From positions 21,623,001 through 21,687,000 of the forward strand of contig NC_060211.1 in assembly GCF_021130785.1 (NCBI RefSeq): a stretch of DNA of 64,000 nucleotides, written 5' to 3'. Below are positions 48,201 to 61,003 of the stretch, one piece after another (position 1 is the stretch's first letter; every line of letters begins with the position of its first letter). The position numbers and the translations under genes are program-made. The DNA comes from Homalodisca vitripennis (lineage: Eukaryota > Arthropoda > Insecta > Hemiptera > Cicadellidae). Below the pieces are notes generated by a model. The model did not search any database. It saw only the letters and a list, made by a program, of their open reading frames with translations, and was not told where the DNA came from.

Positions 48201-51200
48201 TGTCTACAAGTATTGTTCCTGTGTTTACCAGAAGTGCGAAAATTAATACTAGAAGATTCATCTATAAAATAGGACATCATGAAATTTCAATATGTAGCAA
48301 AAAGTGGGTATTTTGATATTGCGAAACATTGTTTTTAGAAGCATGTAATATGGATGTGATCATTTGAATAGGCTAGTTATATTTATATATTCGAGGTACC
48401 AAAACCTAGTAATAAGCCTATTGTAATTACGTCTTTTCTTTACTATAATAATAACTAATTATTGTAATTAAATTGTTTGCAGTCTCAAACATCCTTAAAG
48501 ATATGTTTTCTGTTTTTTATACTTATAATAGTTTTAATAGTATCCTATATTATTAAAAGAGTTTCTCTATTTATGTACAGCTATTTTGGTTTCTAAATCT
48601 AATATTTTATATTTGGCATCGATAAAATACTAGATTTAGAAACCTAAAATAGCTGTACATATCTAGATTTGATTTTTTGGATTTGAAATACACCTGATTA
48701 TAGGGCTCTGTCCCACGGGCTTCGGAAGTTCCAATATCAATCAATCATATGAGAGTATTTTTTTTTTAGTTTATCACAGCTGATGTTGTGCTCAATATTA
48801 GTTATCAACTAGCCAATTTATTATCAGCTTATTTCTTATGATGGTTTACATTTGTTTCTAATAGATTCTTATGATTTACTTTTTATGACGTAATATAAAA
48901 AGATGTATTTGTCAATTTAACATCATATAGCATTGTTTTTATTAAAAAGAAATTTTAGTTAAATAAATAGTTTTCCTAATTAATTATTTATTAAAACTGC
49001 TATTAGTCTTTTACTAGTTATTTGTGTACTTAAATATTCTAAAATGGTTTTATTAAGAACCATGAATTTGTAACTAATTAATTTATCACGCACAAGGTGG
49101 AGAGGGAGTTGAAATTTTTATTTAAAAAAATCAAAGATATTCATGGTTGTTAGAATAAATTTAGCTTTGTGTAAAAAAGAATTTTAACTACAAATATATA
49201 CTAGAAAGTATTACTTTAACTGTAGGGTTGCAAAAGTTTTTGAAATTTGAAGAATGAATATCTAAATATTATGTGACGCCTAGCCTAGTATGAAAGCTCT
49301 AGTATATGAACCAATCATACAATATTGCAGAAAAATGTATTAAAAGTATGTTGTAATGTGTGTTTTTTGTCTACTAAAAATAGAAGAAATACTTTTTCAC
49401 ATCAATACACATGAGTCATATACTGCAGAAAATGGCCACACGGAGCAGCACAAAGTCTAAATCAAAAAGCACAAATGTGAGCACGAGTTCCATTTCTTGC
49501 CAAAACATGGTGTGCTCAAGTGGCATAATTTTAAGTAGTAGATAAAGTATAAGTAAATGACAAATTCTTCCATTTTCTTTATGCTTTCATTTAGGGGTAT
49601 ATTTTCTTTAAAATGAATGATAAATATATACAGGGTGTAAATTAAGTCCTGATACTGGCACAAATAACAGATTTTTGTTCCTGTGCTTTTTCGTAATCGC
49701 AGATATATTTTTTTGTAATACAGTTTTCTTTATTTTGTATATTTTCGATTTTTATTTTAGTTTGTTTAACAAATTGCTGTGGAACAATGTTTCCTCAAAA
49801 CACTTAATATCTCTTTAACTTAGTCGTTTTCATTATTATTTTATTATTCTATAGCTTTTGGTTATAAAGAAATATAATATATTACATGTTGTTCATTTTT
49901 ATGTAGTTATTATTTGCGTTCAATATATGGTTGCAAAAATCCTTTAAACATGTAACACTACAGATAAATGAAGTCAGGCATAAAATGTGTCAAAAGTCCC
50001 TATAAATTACAAAAAATCAGGTGTCTTCATGTATCTCTTAAAAAACTCTTGGAGAGGAAATTTAATATTTTCTGTCAATGGCAATGGTAAAATAGGAGAT
50101 CGTATCATTATTCAATCCTAAATCTTGTATTTTTTTTGGACTTAGTTCAGGAGTCTTTTGGGATAGTTGACCCTTAATACATTTTGGCTGGCTTAGTATA
50201 ATCTCTATGTGATGTTCTTGTGCCATTGTATGAAAGAGATTGGCAACTAAATGCAAAGTAATTTAGTTTTCCCTTTTAAAACACAAAGAAAGCCAAAAAT
50301 TGTATCTGTACATGGCCATGTGTATCCATGCCATTAGTTAATATTACAATTTAACCACATCCAACAATTTTATAAGATACACTCATTATTATGCTTCACT
50401 CAGTCATGATCAGTTTATGAGCCCCCCAAAAACTGATCAAATGTTCCACTCATTAACATGAATATTGTCAAGTATCTTGTTACTTTTAACATGTTCCCTA
50501 GCAAGGGTAACACAATCTGAGTTTATTGTAGGTCCCAAATATTAGACACCACACAGTTTAGTAGCCAAAATGATGAAGATATATCAGTCGGTTAAAGATC
50601 TTGGAAGTAGATCTGTCAACATTTTATTGCACCATCAGACATGCATATCAGTCTCCTTATCAGATAAGATATTTACTCGACAATAATAAACCTGCATATA
50701 TCTCATAATTACTCTTATAATAGACTGAAATTCAACATACTTTTTAGGCACCTTTGATTTAGTAGGAATGGACATAAAAACACAGTTTCATTAAATTCTG
50801 AGACTTCAGCATTTAGTCATTAAAGTCTTCCCTATATAATATATTTCATAATTTTCAGTGTAAATTGTATGAACTTTACCTCTGGTCTTGATCATGTTGC
50901 TTCTCATTTGCTACATGTATTTGTATTATATTTGAAAGCCAGTTTATGAAATGTTGAGTATTGAAAATTATTCTTAAACTTGATAATTTAGTTTCAAATA
51001 AAATTGTTTGTAACAAACTCCTAACTTTAATTGTATAACGTTACATACATGCACAATATCATGTTCCTTGTTTGAAATGAATGTCTATTACTTTTGCTGC
51101 TGTTTCAAAGTATTGGTTGATTTGCTTGAAAAATTGTTTCTTATTTATTTGTTTAGTTGCAAGAGACTGAGGATTACTATTTGCCAAGAATGATCCAGAC

Positions 51201-54200
51201 TTACACAGGCCAGTCTGTAGTTGCTTTCGGAGATGGTGTCATCTCTACCAAAGACACCTGCATTGGCTTTGAAATCTGTGAGGAACTTTGGAACCCTGTC
51301 AGGTAAATGTGCTATTATCGTCTTCATTACATTGTCTTTTTGTTAAATTTCACTTTCTTTGCTCACCAAATTTTCTGTTACTGAACTTAAACTTATTTTG
51401 CTTAATAATGTAAAACAAAATGCAGATTTGAAAATCTGAATAATATTGCATTCAAATTTAAATGACAAAAATAATCAATAGTACTTTGACCAATACTAAT
51501 AACCAATTATATATTGTTAAACATAGAGATGTATAGTTAAATAGGAAGTGTACAAAGTGAATTTTGAGGTGTTTAATATAGTGAAAATTGGATAATTCAA
51601 TCCTGCTGAAATTAGAGGAACTATTCACACATTCAAATTGTATTAGTGTGTTAAAAGATACTGAAAAAAAGTTTTAAATCAATGATATTTTATTTAACAA
51701 AAACATTAATCCGATCCATTTGTATATTGCCTCTCTAGTGATATCACTGGTTGTCACCTCCACTCGAATGTCACCGCTCCAGTGACATCATTGGCTATTT
51801 TACATAAATATGGGTTTATTATGATATAGTATGCAGTAATTACTATAACTAGTCCATATAGGTATCAAGCAAGCTGTATAACCTTAAAAAAGGCAAAGAA
51901 TATAGTTTTTCTGGCTGTGAAGTTGTGTTGTTGCTCAACATTTTTGTTACAACGCTATGAGAGTAATGACACTGATGTTTGTTTTTTTGAATTGTGGATG
52001 CTATTTTTTCTGTTGGTAATTGTGAAATATACTATTGTGAAATTGTAGAAATGGCGCTAACCATGTTGGCAATGGATGTCATTCTTCAGCCCAGAGAATA
52101 ATAAACAGATGTTTTAAGCAGATGCCCTTGTTGAGGAAAAAATTCACAACACAATGATGTTACTAACATTTTTTCACACCGAAATTTCCCATATAAAAAG
52201 TAGAAGACAATATCCTGTTATTTCGAACTCAATAGAAGTGGGAAAACAGAAACAACAAACCATTTTGTATTGCAAATTTATAATTTTGTTCCTTACTTAT
52301 TACGCATTATTATTCAATAAATAGTACATGAAATTTAACTGTGAAATATCTAAATTAATGTGATATACAATTTGTCCTACTTTAAACTGATTGGATAGGA
52401 AAAGTTAGATTAAAATTATAACTGCAAAAACTGCTAGTGACTAATCGTTTGAAATTGGAGAGATATTTTTAAGTAACTAATCATTAGTCTTTTGACACAT
52501 TCAGGTTTAAGGGTTTCCAAAGTAACATTTATTTCATTACTATTAGTTTTAAAACATTTCTAGCCAAATTATTATTTAGCCATTACCAGTCTATTTAGAA
52601 TATTACTGTGTTTGTAATATCACTACAAAATAGTTGTCTTTGCTTCTGATGTTTGCAGTAATGGAAGCTGATCCACAGCAACACGTGTTTACTGTTGTCT
52701 GTCTTACCCAGTGTTAGATATGATGGAAAAAATCACTATATCGTGATGAAATATAAGTATTTATTTATGTTCCATATTGTTTTGATTACAACTAACACAG
52801 ATTTATCATGAACAAATTTTGTTGGATATTTAAAAATTAATTATGGATTGTGGAATACTATTTTAATTATGAACCAAGTACTGTACTTTTTGCATTACTA
52901 ATAATATAACGAAAAATAAAAGCTATAATAGTTTACAGCAAAATATTTTTTGTTTTCATGATTTTTATAAAATAATTGTAATATAAAATTTTGAAATACA
53001 TATAAAAAAGTTTAATAATTTTACTCAAGAGAATTATAGTACCTATATTTTTTCTGTAAAGTTTTTAGAGATCAAACTATTTTATAAAAATAAAAAAAAT
53101 GGTGGCTAGCGGCTAAAAGAGACATTTCTTGACCTTTGTTGATGACATTTTTTGTTTGAAATGATGAGTAGTATCAGCCACAGAAGTTTTTTCACATCCT
53201 TTTGTGAACACCCTGTATGTTTTATCCCAAAAATGGGTCTTACTAGGAACTATGGAAATGCATTATTTAGTAAACTAATATACATTTGATACACATTTTT
53301 TTAAATCCAGGTTACAGCTTTGTATGTGCAAATCCCTTGGGTTTGAAAAGAGATAATGTTATACTTAATTTAGAAGTTTAAATCAAAGTTAAAATTGGAT
53401 TAGTCCAATAAGAGACATGTTAATTAAAATTCATTGTAGATAGTCCAGGATCGTTTATATAGATTGAAATGGATTTTTGTATCCTAAAATCAATGCAATT
53501 GTTGTAGAAATCTTAAAACATTTAGACTTAGAAATCGATTTTCAATTCAACCCAAAATCAATTAATTAAACAAACAAATAATTATTAATTATTATTATTA
53601 TTATTTGTTTAATTATTAATATAAACAAATGTCACGAAACTAAAGTTTTGGTAGTTTTAACTAAGTAGGATACAAATATTTGTTTACACATCCCAGTAAT
53701 TTTTCTTATTAAGAAATGAATGTATGAATTGATGTTTGCAGCTCTCACATCCCATTGTCCCTTGATGGTGTGGAAATTGTAGCCAATGGTTCAGGCTCAT
53801 ATATGGAGTTGAGAAAAGCCTACACCACTGTAGAGCTTGTCAAGTCTGCCACATTCAAGGTAATTACAGTATTCTGATCAGCTGAAAACCCATTGAGGAA
53901 GCAATTAACCTAGCCTGTCTAGGACTGACTGTTGGAAATTGATTTTGGAAAAATTAATGTGTGTACTAAAATATTAATAAAATGAGTTTGGATACAGATA
54001 AATTAGTAAATAGTTTAGTCTAATTGGTTTCTCTGCAATAGTGTTCGTTGCTTTCTCCAAATAATTTTTTATTTAATTTTTTTCAGTATATATTTACAAA
54101 TTTTTAGTGAGAAAACAAAAATTAAAAGCAACACTGTCAATATTTTATTATATTTTTATTTATATTTTTCAATAATATTTTTATTTAAAACAGCAGAATT

Positions 54201-55856
54201 TTTTACATGAAAAACCAGTTTATTTATTATTCCAATAGATTAATTATTAATTATAAAGCATAATAGCAAAACAATCAAAATTCACATTTTTTCACTTATT
54301 TATGGTTTTATGACAAGCTTCTGAATTATTTGTCTGAGAGATGAAATAAAACTGTTTGTTACGTTCAATGAAATAAAACTGTTTGTTACATTCAATTGTT
54401 ATTATTAAAATGATAATTAAAATAAACTATTTACATTACATACACTGGCTATTTATTTACTTTTTATCATCCACTTTATGTCAGTCTTTGAGTATCTTTA
54501 AACACGTTCGCTGCGGGCCACTGTCCGGACAGTCCCGTGACCCTCCCCAAAACTGCGAGGCACTGTCCGGACAGTGCCGATATGCACAATGCATTGCTTA
54601 TTCGTTTCGCTTGCCACGTGCTGCGATCTTGCAGGAATTGTCGGAAACTTTTCAAGCTTGTTCTATATGAAGTATACTTACTTTCTGATACGTCAGTTCG
54701 TCCTGGAAATGCGGACCTACTGTCCCGACAGTGCCAGCGAAACAGCTGAAATTTCACATGTTTATTGCTATTATGAACCAGTAGGAAAACAATAAAACAC
54801 GTGTTCCTAATTTCTTTTCCCTTGTGTTATTGTTTTAGTGAGTAGACGTATCAGCAGCTAGGCTTGTTTACAAATTGGATAGGTTATTACTACTAAATTA
54901 AAAGTAAGGTAATCTTTTACCGGTATTGCGATTTTATCTATATGTGTGGTGTCAATACTTTTCTTGTACATAGTATACACATATTTTGCTTTTTTGTATA
55001 CAGTATGTAGGCTATTGTCTCCTTAGTAAATTCATTCAAACGATACTTTTATTTGTTTTACTGTGCGGACAGCACGCGGCGGCGATCTGCACCGCGGGCT
55101 CTGTGGGTGTTTTACGCTATGTGCGGGACTACTGTCCGGACAGTAGCGTTGTCTAGCAACGGAACCTGATGCATATCAAAGTCGATTGAAGTATTCTTGC
55201 TACTTTTGGACATCACACAACACATTTGGTTAGTTATAGTTAAATTTTATATAGCCCGTCATATGTTAACATAAATGATGCCATGCCAAAAATGCGGGCC
55301 ACTGTCCGGACAGTCCCGATGATTACGAACGCATAAGAACGTAATATAATCGAATATCATTATTTTATAGCGCATCAAACCAAAATAACGCCAATTCAAC
55401 GAAAATCGCAAGTTTGAATTTTGCCGCATATCGGGTACATCATTGGCCGCTCTTGCCGCAGCGAACGTGTTAATATCAATATCACTGTCCAAGTATCTAT
55501 CTACTTCGCAAACTGTCTTGTGTCGTTGAAGTTGATGATATTTATATAGAGAAACATATAAATAAGAAATAGGTATCTATAATTAAAAAACTGTTTTATC
55601 GTTAGGAAAGAGATACGGGGAATTCGTGATGAGTTATATTACGTAAAGTATTGATTCTGTATTATTTACAACCAAATGTGATTTGAATGCTTTTATGTGA
55701 TGATATTATTTTAACATTTGTCAGGCAGGGGGCTGTTACCTATTCAACAACTTGCGGGGCTGTGATGGTCAAAGAATGTACTTCAACGGGTGTTCCTGTA
55801 TCGCACTGAATGGGGAGGTCATCGCTCGTAGTCTGCAGTTCTCGCTGCAAGAAGTG
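45079..55856 (+). CDS. NADSYN1: Glutamine-dependent NAD(+) synthetase, N-terminal half
   Basis: Catalyses the last step of NAD synthesis: deamido-NAD + ATP + glutamine to NAD, using ammonia released by its glutaminase domain; a soluble enzyme. Six exons give 266 residues of an expected 700 or so. They cover nearly all of the nitrilase-fold (CN hydrolase) glutaminase domain. The triad falls at E45 (GPELEI), K114 (LLLIRPK) and C175 (GFEICEELW), the same numbers as in human NADSYN1. I chose MGRKVTLAV at 45079 because it is the conserved animal start; the frame is open further upstream (from 45022) without homology. Splice phases all agree. No exon for the synthetase domain (ATP-binding SGGxDS motif) is visible to 64000, so it must lie beyond. 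Large introns carry a MITE, a LINE, a mariner and a piggyBac. Confidence 0.95.
45225..46461. other. NADSYN1 intron 1, unremarkable part
   Basis: AT-rich intron without recognised repeats up to the partial exon 2 copies. The frame at 45503-45685 has no coding support. Confidence 0.6.
46462..46695 (+). pseudogene. Three decayed partial copies of NADSYN1 exon 2
   Basis: Segments at about 46462-46505, 46537-46610 and 46630-46695 resemble the start of the real exon 2 (46722 on). The middle one is best: ttatttgag|TGGATACAATTGTGAGG...TTGGAAAGTGACA...GAACTCCTCAT. It keeps an AG acceptor, but joined to exon 1 it reads [13 protein letters not shown] and then a stop. They arose by tandem duplication at a spacing of about 90-100 bp. 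Confidence 0.8.
46722..46892 (+). CDS. NADSYN1: NADSYN1 exon 2
   Basis: Acceptor tttcttatttcag, donor gtaaaa. It reads [20 protein letters not shown] through [20 protein letters not shown]. Three partial decayed copies of its start lie just upstream in intron 1. Confidence 0.96.
46893..47779. other. NADSYN1 intron 2
   Basis: Intron with a short TA run near 47520-47535; nothing else recognised. Confidence 0.6.
47780..47864 (+). CDS. NADSYN1: NADSYN1 exon 3
   Basis: Acceptor acttttttcag, donor gtaagt. It reads [20 protein letters not shown] and TRWFSAWRK, and includes the catalytic lysine K114. Confidence 0.95.
47865..51156. other. NADSYN1 intron 3
   Basis: A 3.3-kb AT-rich intron. It holds one long hairpin at 48573-48660. 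The small minus-strand frames at 49457 and 50062 have no coding support. Confidence 0.6.
48573..48660. repeat. Hairpin with 38-bp arms
   Basis: The arms atgtacagctatttt...tctaaatct and agatttaga...aaaatagctgtacat pair almost perfectly around a 10-12-nt loop. It may be a tiny MITE or the relic of an inverted duplication. Confidence 0.8.
51157..51302 (+). CDS. NADSYN1: NADSYN1 exon 4
   Basis: Acceptor ttatttgtttag, donor gtaaat. It reads [14 protein letters not shown] to [12 protein letters not shown], and includes the nucleophile C175. Confidence 0.96.
51303..53741. other. NADSYN1 intron 4
   Basis: AT-rich intron with no gene seen. Small palindromes occur near 51738-51790 (agtgatatcact, ccagtgacatcattgg) and 53570-53630. 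Confidence 0.6.
53742..53859 (+). CDS. NADSYN1: NADSYN1 exon 5
   Basis: Acceptor gatgtttgcag, donor gtaatt, phase 2 in and 0 out. It reads [20 protein letters not shown] and [19 protein letters not shown]. Confidence 0.95.
54503..55469. mobile_element. TTAA-flanked MITE with six CTGTCCGGACAG palindromes
   Basis: The ends are inverted copies, CACGTTCGCTGCGG at left and CCGCAGCGAACGTG at right. TTAA adjoins the right end (55470-55473) and lies one base outside the left (54498-54501), which suggests a piggyBac-type element. Inside are ACTGTCCGGACAGT sites at 54520, 54561, 55131 and 55301, and one-to-two-mismatch sites at 54719 and 55060. The segment is markedly more GC-rich than the intron around it. 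No transposase is present; the small overlapping ORFs on both strands are products of the palindromes. Confidence 0.8.
55725..55856 (+). CDS. NADSYN1: NADSYN1 exon 6
   Basis: Acceptor acatttgtcag, 44 codons, [20 protein letters not shown] to [10 protein letters not shown]. The donor gtcagt at 55857 is weaker than the others; without it the frame runs on to a stop at about 55893. The next exon is not in the window. Confidence 0.9.
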
Positions 55857-56309
55857 GTCAGTTCTCCTCTGTTTTTCTTGTGTGCTACAAGGTAGTACCA
55901 CTCTTTAATAAAAATTGAGTCCAGATTTAAACTTGTTTACTTTATAATACTTGATAGTAATCAGTACAATAGTAAATGATGATGAAAAGTCTTATTAATT
56001 TTTGCAGATGCATTTTTAGAGACTATTTCTAATCTAACAGAATCTATATTTTAGTGTGTAATAAATCCAGTTACTTTTTTTGCAGACCCCCACTTAAAAG
56101 TTTCAAATGCAACCACCATATCCTGCCCCCTCGATATTTTGGTGTAGTTTTAGAATGAGAAGAAAACTCTTGGTAAAGTTTGTACCAACTCAAAATTTTG
56201 AGCTTTTTAAACTTTTAAGATATTCAAATTCTTGGGATTTTTGTCGACTAAGGCTTTGATTGTATTAGTTACACAGGAGATAAATCATCATACGCATAAT
56301 GTGCGTTGA

Positions 56310-57899
56310 GATCCAGGGGACTATTTCAGTGTAGAAGAACTGAATCAAATTATTGACTCACTCAAAAATAAATCTTGTAGCGAGTATGACGGAGTGCCTA
56401 TGAAATTGATAAAATTTGCTAAAAGCTCTTTAATTAAACCATTAATGCATCTGGTAAATTCTTCTCTCATTACTGGCATATTTCCTAGTAAGTTAAAATT
56501 GTCTAAGGTTGTACCTATCTACAAAAAAGGTATTGTAACAGACATTCAAAATTATCGTCCGATTTCAATTTTACCAGCAATTTCAAAAATTTTTGAAAGA
56601 ACCATGTACAATAGATTGGTCAAACATTTAGAAATAAATAATCTTTATGACAAGGAACAACACGGTTTTAGAAAAAATAAATCTACTATAACTGCATTGA
56701 TAGAATTCACTGAGTCTGTAATAGAGTCAGTCGACAAAAGTGATAATGTAACAGGAATATTCATGGACCTATCAAAGGCTTTTGATAGCATATCTCATGA
56801 AATTTTACTTAACAAATTGCAAAATTTAGGTATCCATAATATTCATTTAAAGTGGTTCGAGTCATATCTATCTAAAAGAGAACAATACGTTGAAATAACT
56901 CACATAAAAAATAACAAAATACTAAAATTTCAATCCAACACCCAATTAGTAAAAAATGGAGTACCCCAGGGGTCTATTTTAGGTCCTATATTATTTATAT
57001 GTTATATAAAGGATATGCCAAACTGCCTTAGTAATCTTGAAAGTTCAAAAAACCAGCTGTGCCTATTTGCAGATGACTCAAATCTCATTATATCTGCAAA
57101 AACAGAAGTCGAATTGGAGATATCTGCACATCTGCAACTCTCAAATGTACAACAATTTTTCATTGACAACAAATTAGTTTTAAATACCGATAAAACTAAT
57201 TTTATTTCTTTTAATACAAAACAAGACAGAAAACGTTTAAATACTAACATATTGATAAACAATTCCAGTTTGGATCAAGTTTCCTACACAACATTTCTCG
57301 GTCTAACAATAGACAAAAACCTTAGCTGGAATCTTCATATTGAACAGATAATTAAGCGGATAAATTCTGGGTTATATGCTATCAAAAGACTTTCTTATTT
57401 ATGCAGTTTGTCAGTACTAAAAATGGTTTTCCATGCACATATTCAATCTCACATTGCATATGGGATAGGAGTGTATGGAGGAACCACAAACCAAAACGTA
57501 AATAAAATTCTAATTTTGCAAAAAAAAGCACTACGAATAATGTTGAAAATGAAGAAGGATGAGTCAGTGAAAAATAATTTCACTGAACTAAATATTTTAA
57601 CAGTGCATAGCCTTTATATTTTAGAATGTGTTATGTATGTTAGGACCTATCAATCTAAATTTAAAATTCATTGTGAAACCCATACTTACAATACTAGGAA
57701 CAAGAAGGAATTAGTAATACCACGACACAATTTAGAATTTTATACAAAAAAAACTTCTTATGCAGGAATAACATTTTTTAAGTCAATTCCAAAAACAATA
57801 ACAAGAGTTGAAGATATTAAGAAATTTAAATCAATGTTAAAAGATTATTTAATTAGAAAAGCATTTTATTCATTTGAAGAATTTTATTCAATAACATGA
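56310..57899 (+). pseudogene. LINE ORF2 reverse transcriptase, open but 5'-truncated
   Basis: About 530 residues without a stop. RT blocks run in order: KVVPIYKKG, NYRPISILPAISKIFER, EQHGFRKNKST, FMDLSKAFDS (first catalytic Asp), NGVPQGSILGPILF, LCLFADDS (catalytic Asp pair in an F-ADD variant) and FLGLTIDKNLSW. The C-terminal region ends near EEFYSIT. The endonuclease domain and the protein start are missing, so it cannot act alone. The lack of stops suggests a fairly young insertion. The first in-frame ATG, at 56400, is not a natural start. Confidence 0.88.
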
Positions 57900-58000
57900 T
57901 CTACTATAATCATCCAATTATGTAACTTAGTTGTAGTGACACTATTTATTGTACCCATGTACATAATGTAAATAAAGATATTTTGACTTTGACTTTGACT
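56310..58000 (+). mobile_element. 5'-truncated LINE
   Basis: The LINE starts within ORF2 (first LINE-like codons at about 56310, just after a TGA in frame). It runs through the RT to a short 3' UTR ending in the tandem repeat TTTGACTTTGACTTTGAC at about 57983-58000. Truncation at the 5' end and a simple-repeat tail are typical of Jockey/CR1-type non-LTR elements. It lies in the sense direction in the NADSYN1 intron after exon 6. Target duplications were not clear. Confidence 0.85.
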
Positions 58001-58221
58001 ATACTGGCATTCATATTTTAAACCTAAAATCATTTTAATTTCTCAAAATTCATAATATTCTTAAATTGAAAATCATATTAAATTAGGCCATACCATCCAC
58101 TAATATAAAATAATGTACAATTCTTTTGAACTGTAAAATAAATTAAAACTCTTACACTTATTAAAAGGAAATGAAATAGCACTTCTTACTCATGTGGAAA
58201 CAGTGAAATTAACTATTAGTA

Positions 58222-59557
58222 CGAGGGTCGTCCATAAAGTAACCGCCGTTTGGGTGTGGCGCGATAAGTAGTGGGGGTAGCGCCGCCATTGTCACATCGG
58301 TGTGCGGAACCGTTCAGTACGCTTCTAGCTGTGCAAGGGAGAGCATCATGCGATCGCGCATTCTTTTGTTACAACGTAAAAACAAGAGTGCCGTGATAGA
58401 AAATCCTGCCAACTGTGAAGTGCGTGGTGTAATAAGATTTCTGTGGTCGGAAAGTTACACAGCAGCTGAAATTCATCGTGAATTGAGTGCGGTGTATGGC
58501 CCAAACATTATGAGCGAAGGTGTAGTCCATCAATGGGTTCGTTTTTTTTTAAATGGACGAACAAACGTTCACAATGAAGACCAGAGTGGTAGGCCATCTC
58601 TCGTCAGTGATGACTTGGTAAACAAAGTGGATGAGAAAATTTGCGAGAACCGTCGCTTCACAATCTCGGAACTTTCAGATAATTTTCCTGAAATTTCTCG
58701 AAGTTTTGTGCATGAGATAGTGACAAAAAAACTAGGCTATCACAAGTTTTGTGCTTGTTGGATTCCAAAAGTGCTCACCGATGATCACAAAATGAAAAGA
58801 ATGACTTCTGCCATAGACTTTCTTACTCAGTATGACGTTGAAGGAGAAACATTTTTGAACAGGATCGTTATAGGAGATGAGACTTGGGTAGCCTATGTGA
58901 ATGCCGAAACAAAACAACAGTCAATGCAATGGGGTCATACCGCTTCGCCAAGCAAGCCAAAGAAAGCTTGCCAATCTTTTTCAGTGAGGAAATTGATGGC
59001 TACAGTTTTTTGGGATGCTAATGACATCTTGCTCGTTGAATTTATGGAGCTTGGTATGGCCATTACAGCTGCAGCTTACTGTGAAACCTTAAAACGGCTA
59101 TGACGAGCGATTCAAAACAAGCGTCGTGGTCTTCTGACATCTGGTGTTGTGTTTGTCCATGACAACGCCCGCCTTCATACAGCTCAAAGAACAACAGAAC
59201 CTTTGGAAAAGTTCAAATGGGACATTTTTGACCACCCTCCCCTACAGCCCGGACTTGGCTCCCAGTGATTTCCATCTTTTCCCGTACATGAAGCGGTGGC
59301 TTGCATCTCAGATGTTTGCGAGTGATGAAGAGCTTCAAAATGCTGTGACAAGTTGGCTACGTTCTCAGGCGGCAGATTTTTTTAAAGACGGAATTTAAAA
59401 AACTGTTAAAAGATATGATAAGTGCTTCAATTTGTGTGGTGAATTTTTAGAAATGTAGAGAAAAGCTGTAGTTGTAACATTTATATAATAAACTTTTTGT
59501 ATCTCAACTGGTTTATTTTTTATTTCAAAACGGAGGTTTCTTTGTGGATGACCCTCG
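58222..59557 (+). mobile_element. mariner element, 1336 bp
   Basis: The ends are imperfect inverted repeats of about 32 bp: left cgagggtcgtccataaagta, right (reversed) cgagggtcatccacaaagaa. TA flanks both sides (58220-58221 and 59558-59559). Length and layout are those of a full-length mariner. It lies in the sense direction, 220 bp after the LINE. Confidence 0.93.
58348..59398 (+). pseudogene. mariner transposase, two lesions
   Basis: Starts MRSRILLLQRKN (ATG at 58348). The N-terminal helix-turn-helix pair follows (NCEVRGVIRFLWSESYTAAE, HQWVRFFLNGR, DQSGRPS), then the catalytic core: VIGDETWV, VFVHDNARLH and YSPDLAPSDFHLF. The second and third aspartates are 34 residues apart, the DD34D signature of the mariner family. 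A TGA at 59101-59103 replaces what is probably an Arg codon. An extra C in the run at about 59233-59237 shifts the frame before YSPDLAPSD. No functional protein is expected, although the terminal repeats could still be mobilised by an active relative. Confidence 0.92.
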
Positions 59558-59559
59558 TA

Positions 59560-61003
59560 GAAAAGTTCTAGTGTGAAAAGTTTTGTTCAGATTAACACAC
59601 TAAAATAGTGCAACAAAGTTATTTACTTGAAATAAATAAAAGATTCCTATTTATTTTCTTTACAGAACTAACATTTTTCAAGTAAAGCTACATTTATAAA
59701 CTGCTAGAGTCTGATAAATGAAATGGTAGTTTACTTACAATTACTGGCAGTTAGCATGGAACGGATTTCTTGGATACTCGAACAAACAATAATTATAAAA
59801 TATTTTTAAAGTCACATTCACAGTTATTATACCTTTCACTGCGGTAGTGTTAGCTAGTGGATGTTCATTGTTAGACTACTTAAGATCACTCAGTATAGAG
59901 CTGCAGTGAAGATATTAGATGAATATTGCTTTTAGAAAAAACACTTTATATGTAAATAATGCTTTTATAAAAATGCATTCTTGCTAAATTTTTAAACTTT
60001 TTATTCCTGTGAACGTCTTAATAATTTAAAACTAAACTGTTTCACTTCTCTAATCATATTTACAAGTTAAAGAATTTTTATTTATATTTGTAGGATAGAA
60101 TATTTGAGTTGTATAACTTATGAACTCATCACTGGAGTTAATGAATACCTTTTTCCACTAAGATGTTTGTAATTAATGTAACTGGTTTGAGATTAAAATT
60201 AAAGCAAATAAATATAGACTCACATATTTATTAAAATTTAAAATTATATCAGATGTTCTCATTGCTCCAGCCCAATAATAAAAAAATTTAGCATTTTTCA
60301 ATGGAGATTTGGCGGAGATTTGGCTGAGGCTGACTTCTCCGATCCAATAGAGAATAAAGTTGTCAAGATTGTATAATTGTGTTTTATTAGTTGGTAAACA
60401 ATTGCCTTGTCTGATACGCAAGTGATACACTCAGTTGTCTGTACTGCTGACAGATAAGAGTTGTGGTAGTGCTGATGCTAGTGTTTAGGTCAGTACCATG
60501 ACACACAGATGGCCAAGCAGCTGTGTTTGTTCCCTGCCATGTGTTTGTGTTATAACACAGCTTGTCAATGATGTCATAGTAGGGTGACTTGTAGCTCACT
60601 GTTTACTGATGGTGATATACAAAGCATTATTTTAGATTGCCTCTTTTTTCATTCATTGCTGTTACTATATATTGTTTAAAAATATTTTTTGCATTTATTT
60701 TAGTAAACATTCCGTTGTGTAACTGCTTAGTAATAAGTTTTACATCAAAACTGTAAATGTGTAACTTATTGTAAATTTTGTACCAATTTCAAAAATATAT
60801 AGCTATCCTAAGTTTTAACCTGAAAACTTATTTGTAATATGGTTTTGTATGAAAAGCGTGTACATTTACTATAATTTGAAAATAGATTAATCCCTGAAGA
60901 AATAATATCTTTCATGGATAAGTATGTTATGACTGCATGTATACGTATACAAGTGTAATAGTTAAAACTGAAATAAAATGAAATACTAAATTTGAATCCT
61001 ACC
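59560..61003. other. No gene seen
   Basis: AT-rich DNA, presumably the same NADSYN1 intron. The frames at 60173-60599 have no domain or splice support. Confidence 0.5.

Noticed and set aside
51738..51790. Palindromes agtgatatcact and nearby ccagtgacatcattgg
   Set aside because: Short and only loosely repeated; within what an AT-rich intron can produce by chance.
54476..54795. Several overlapping ORFs on both strands
   Set aside because: Open frames created by GC-rich palindromes of the MITE; no domain, no splice context.
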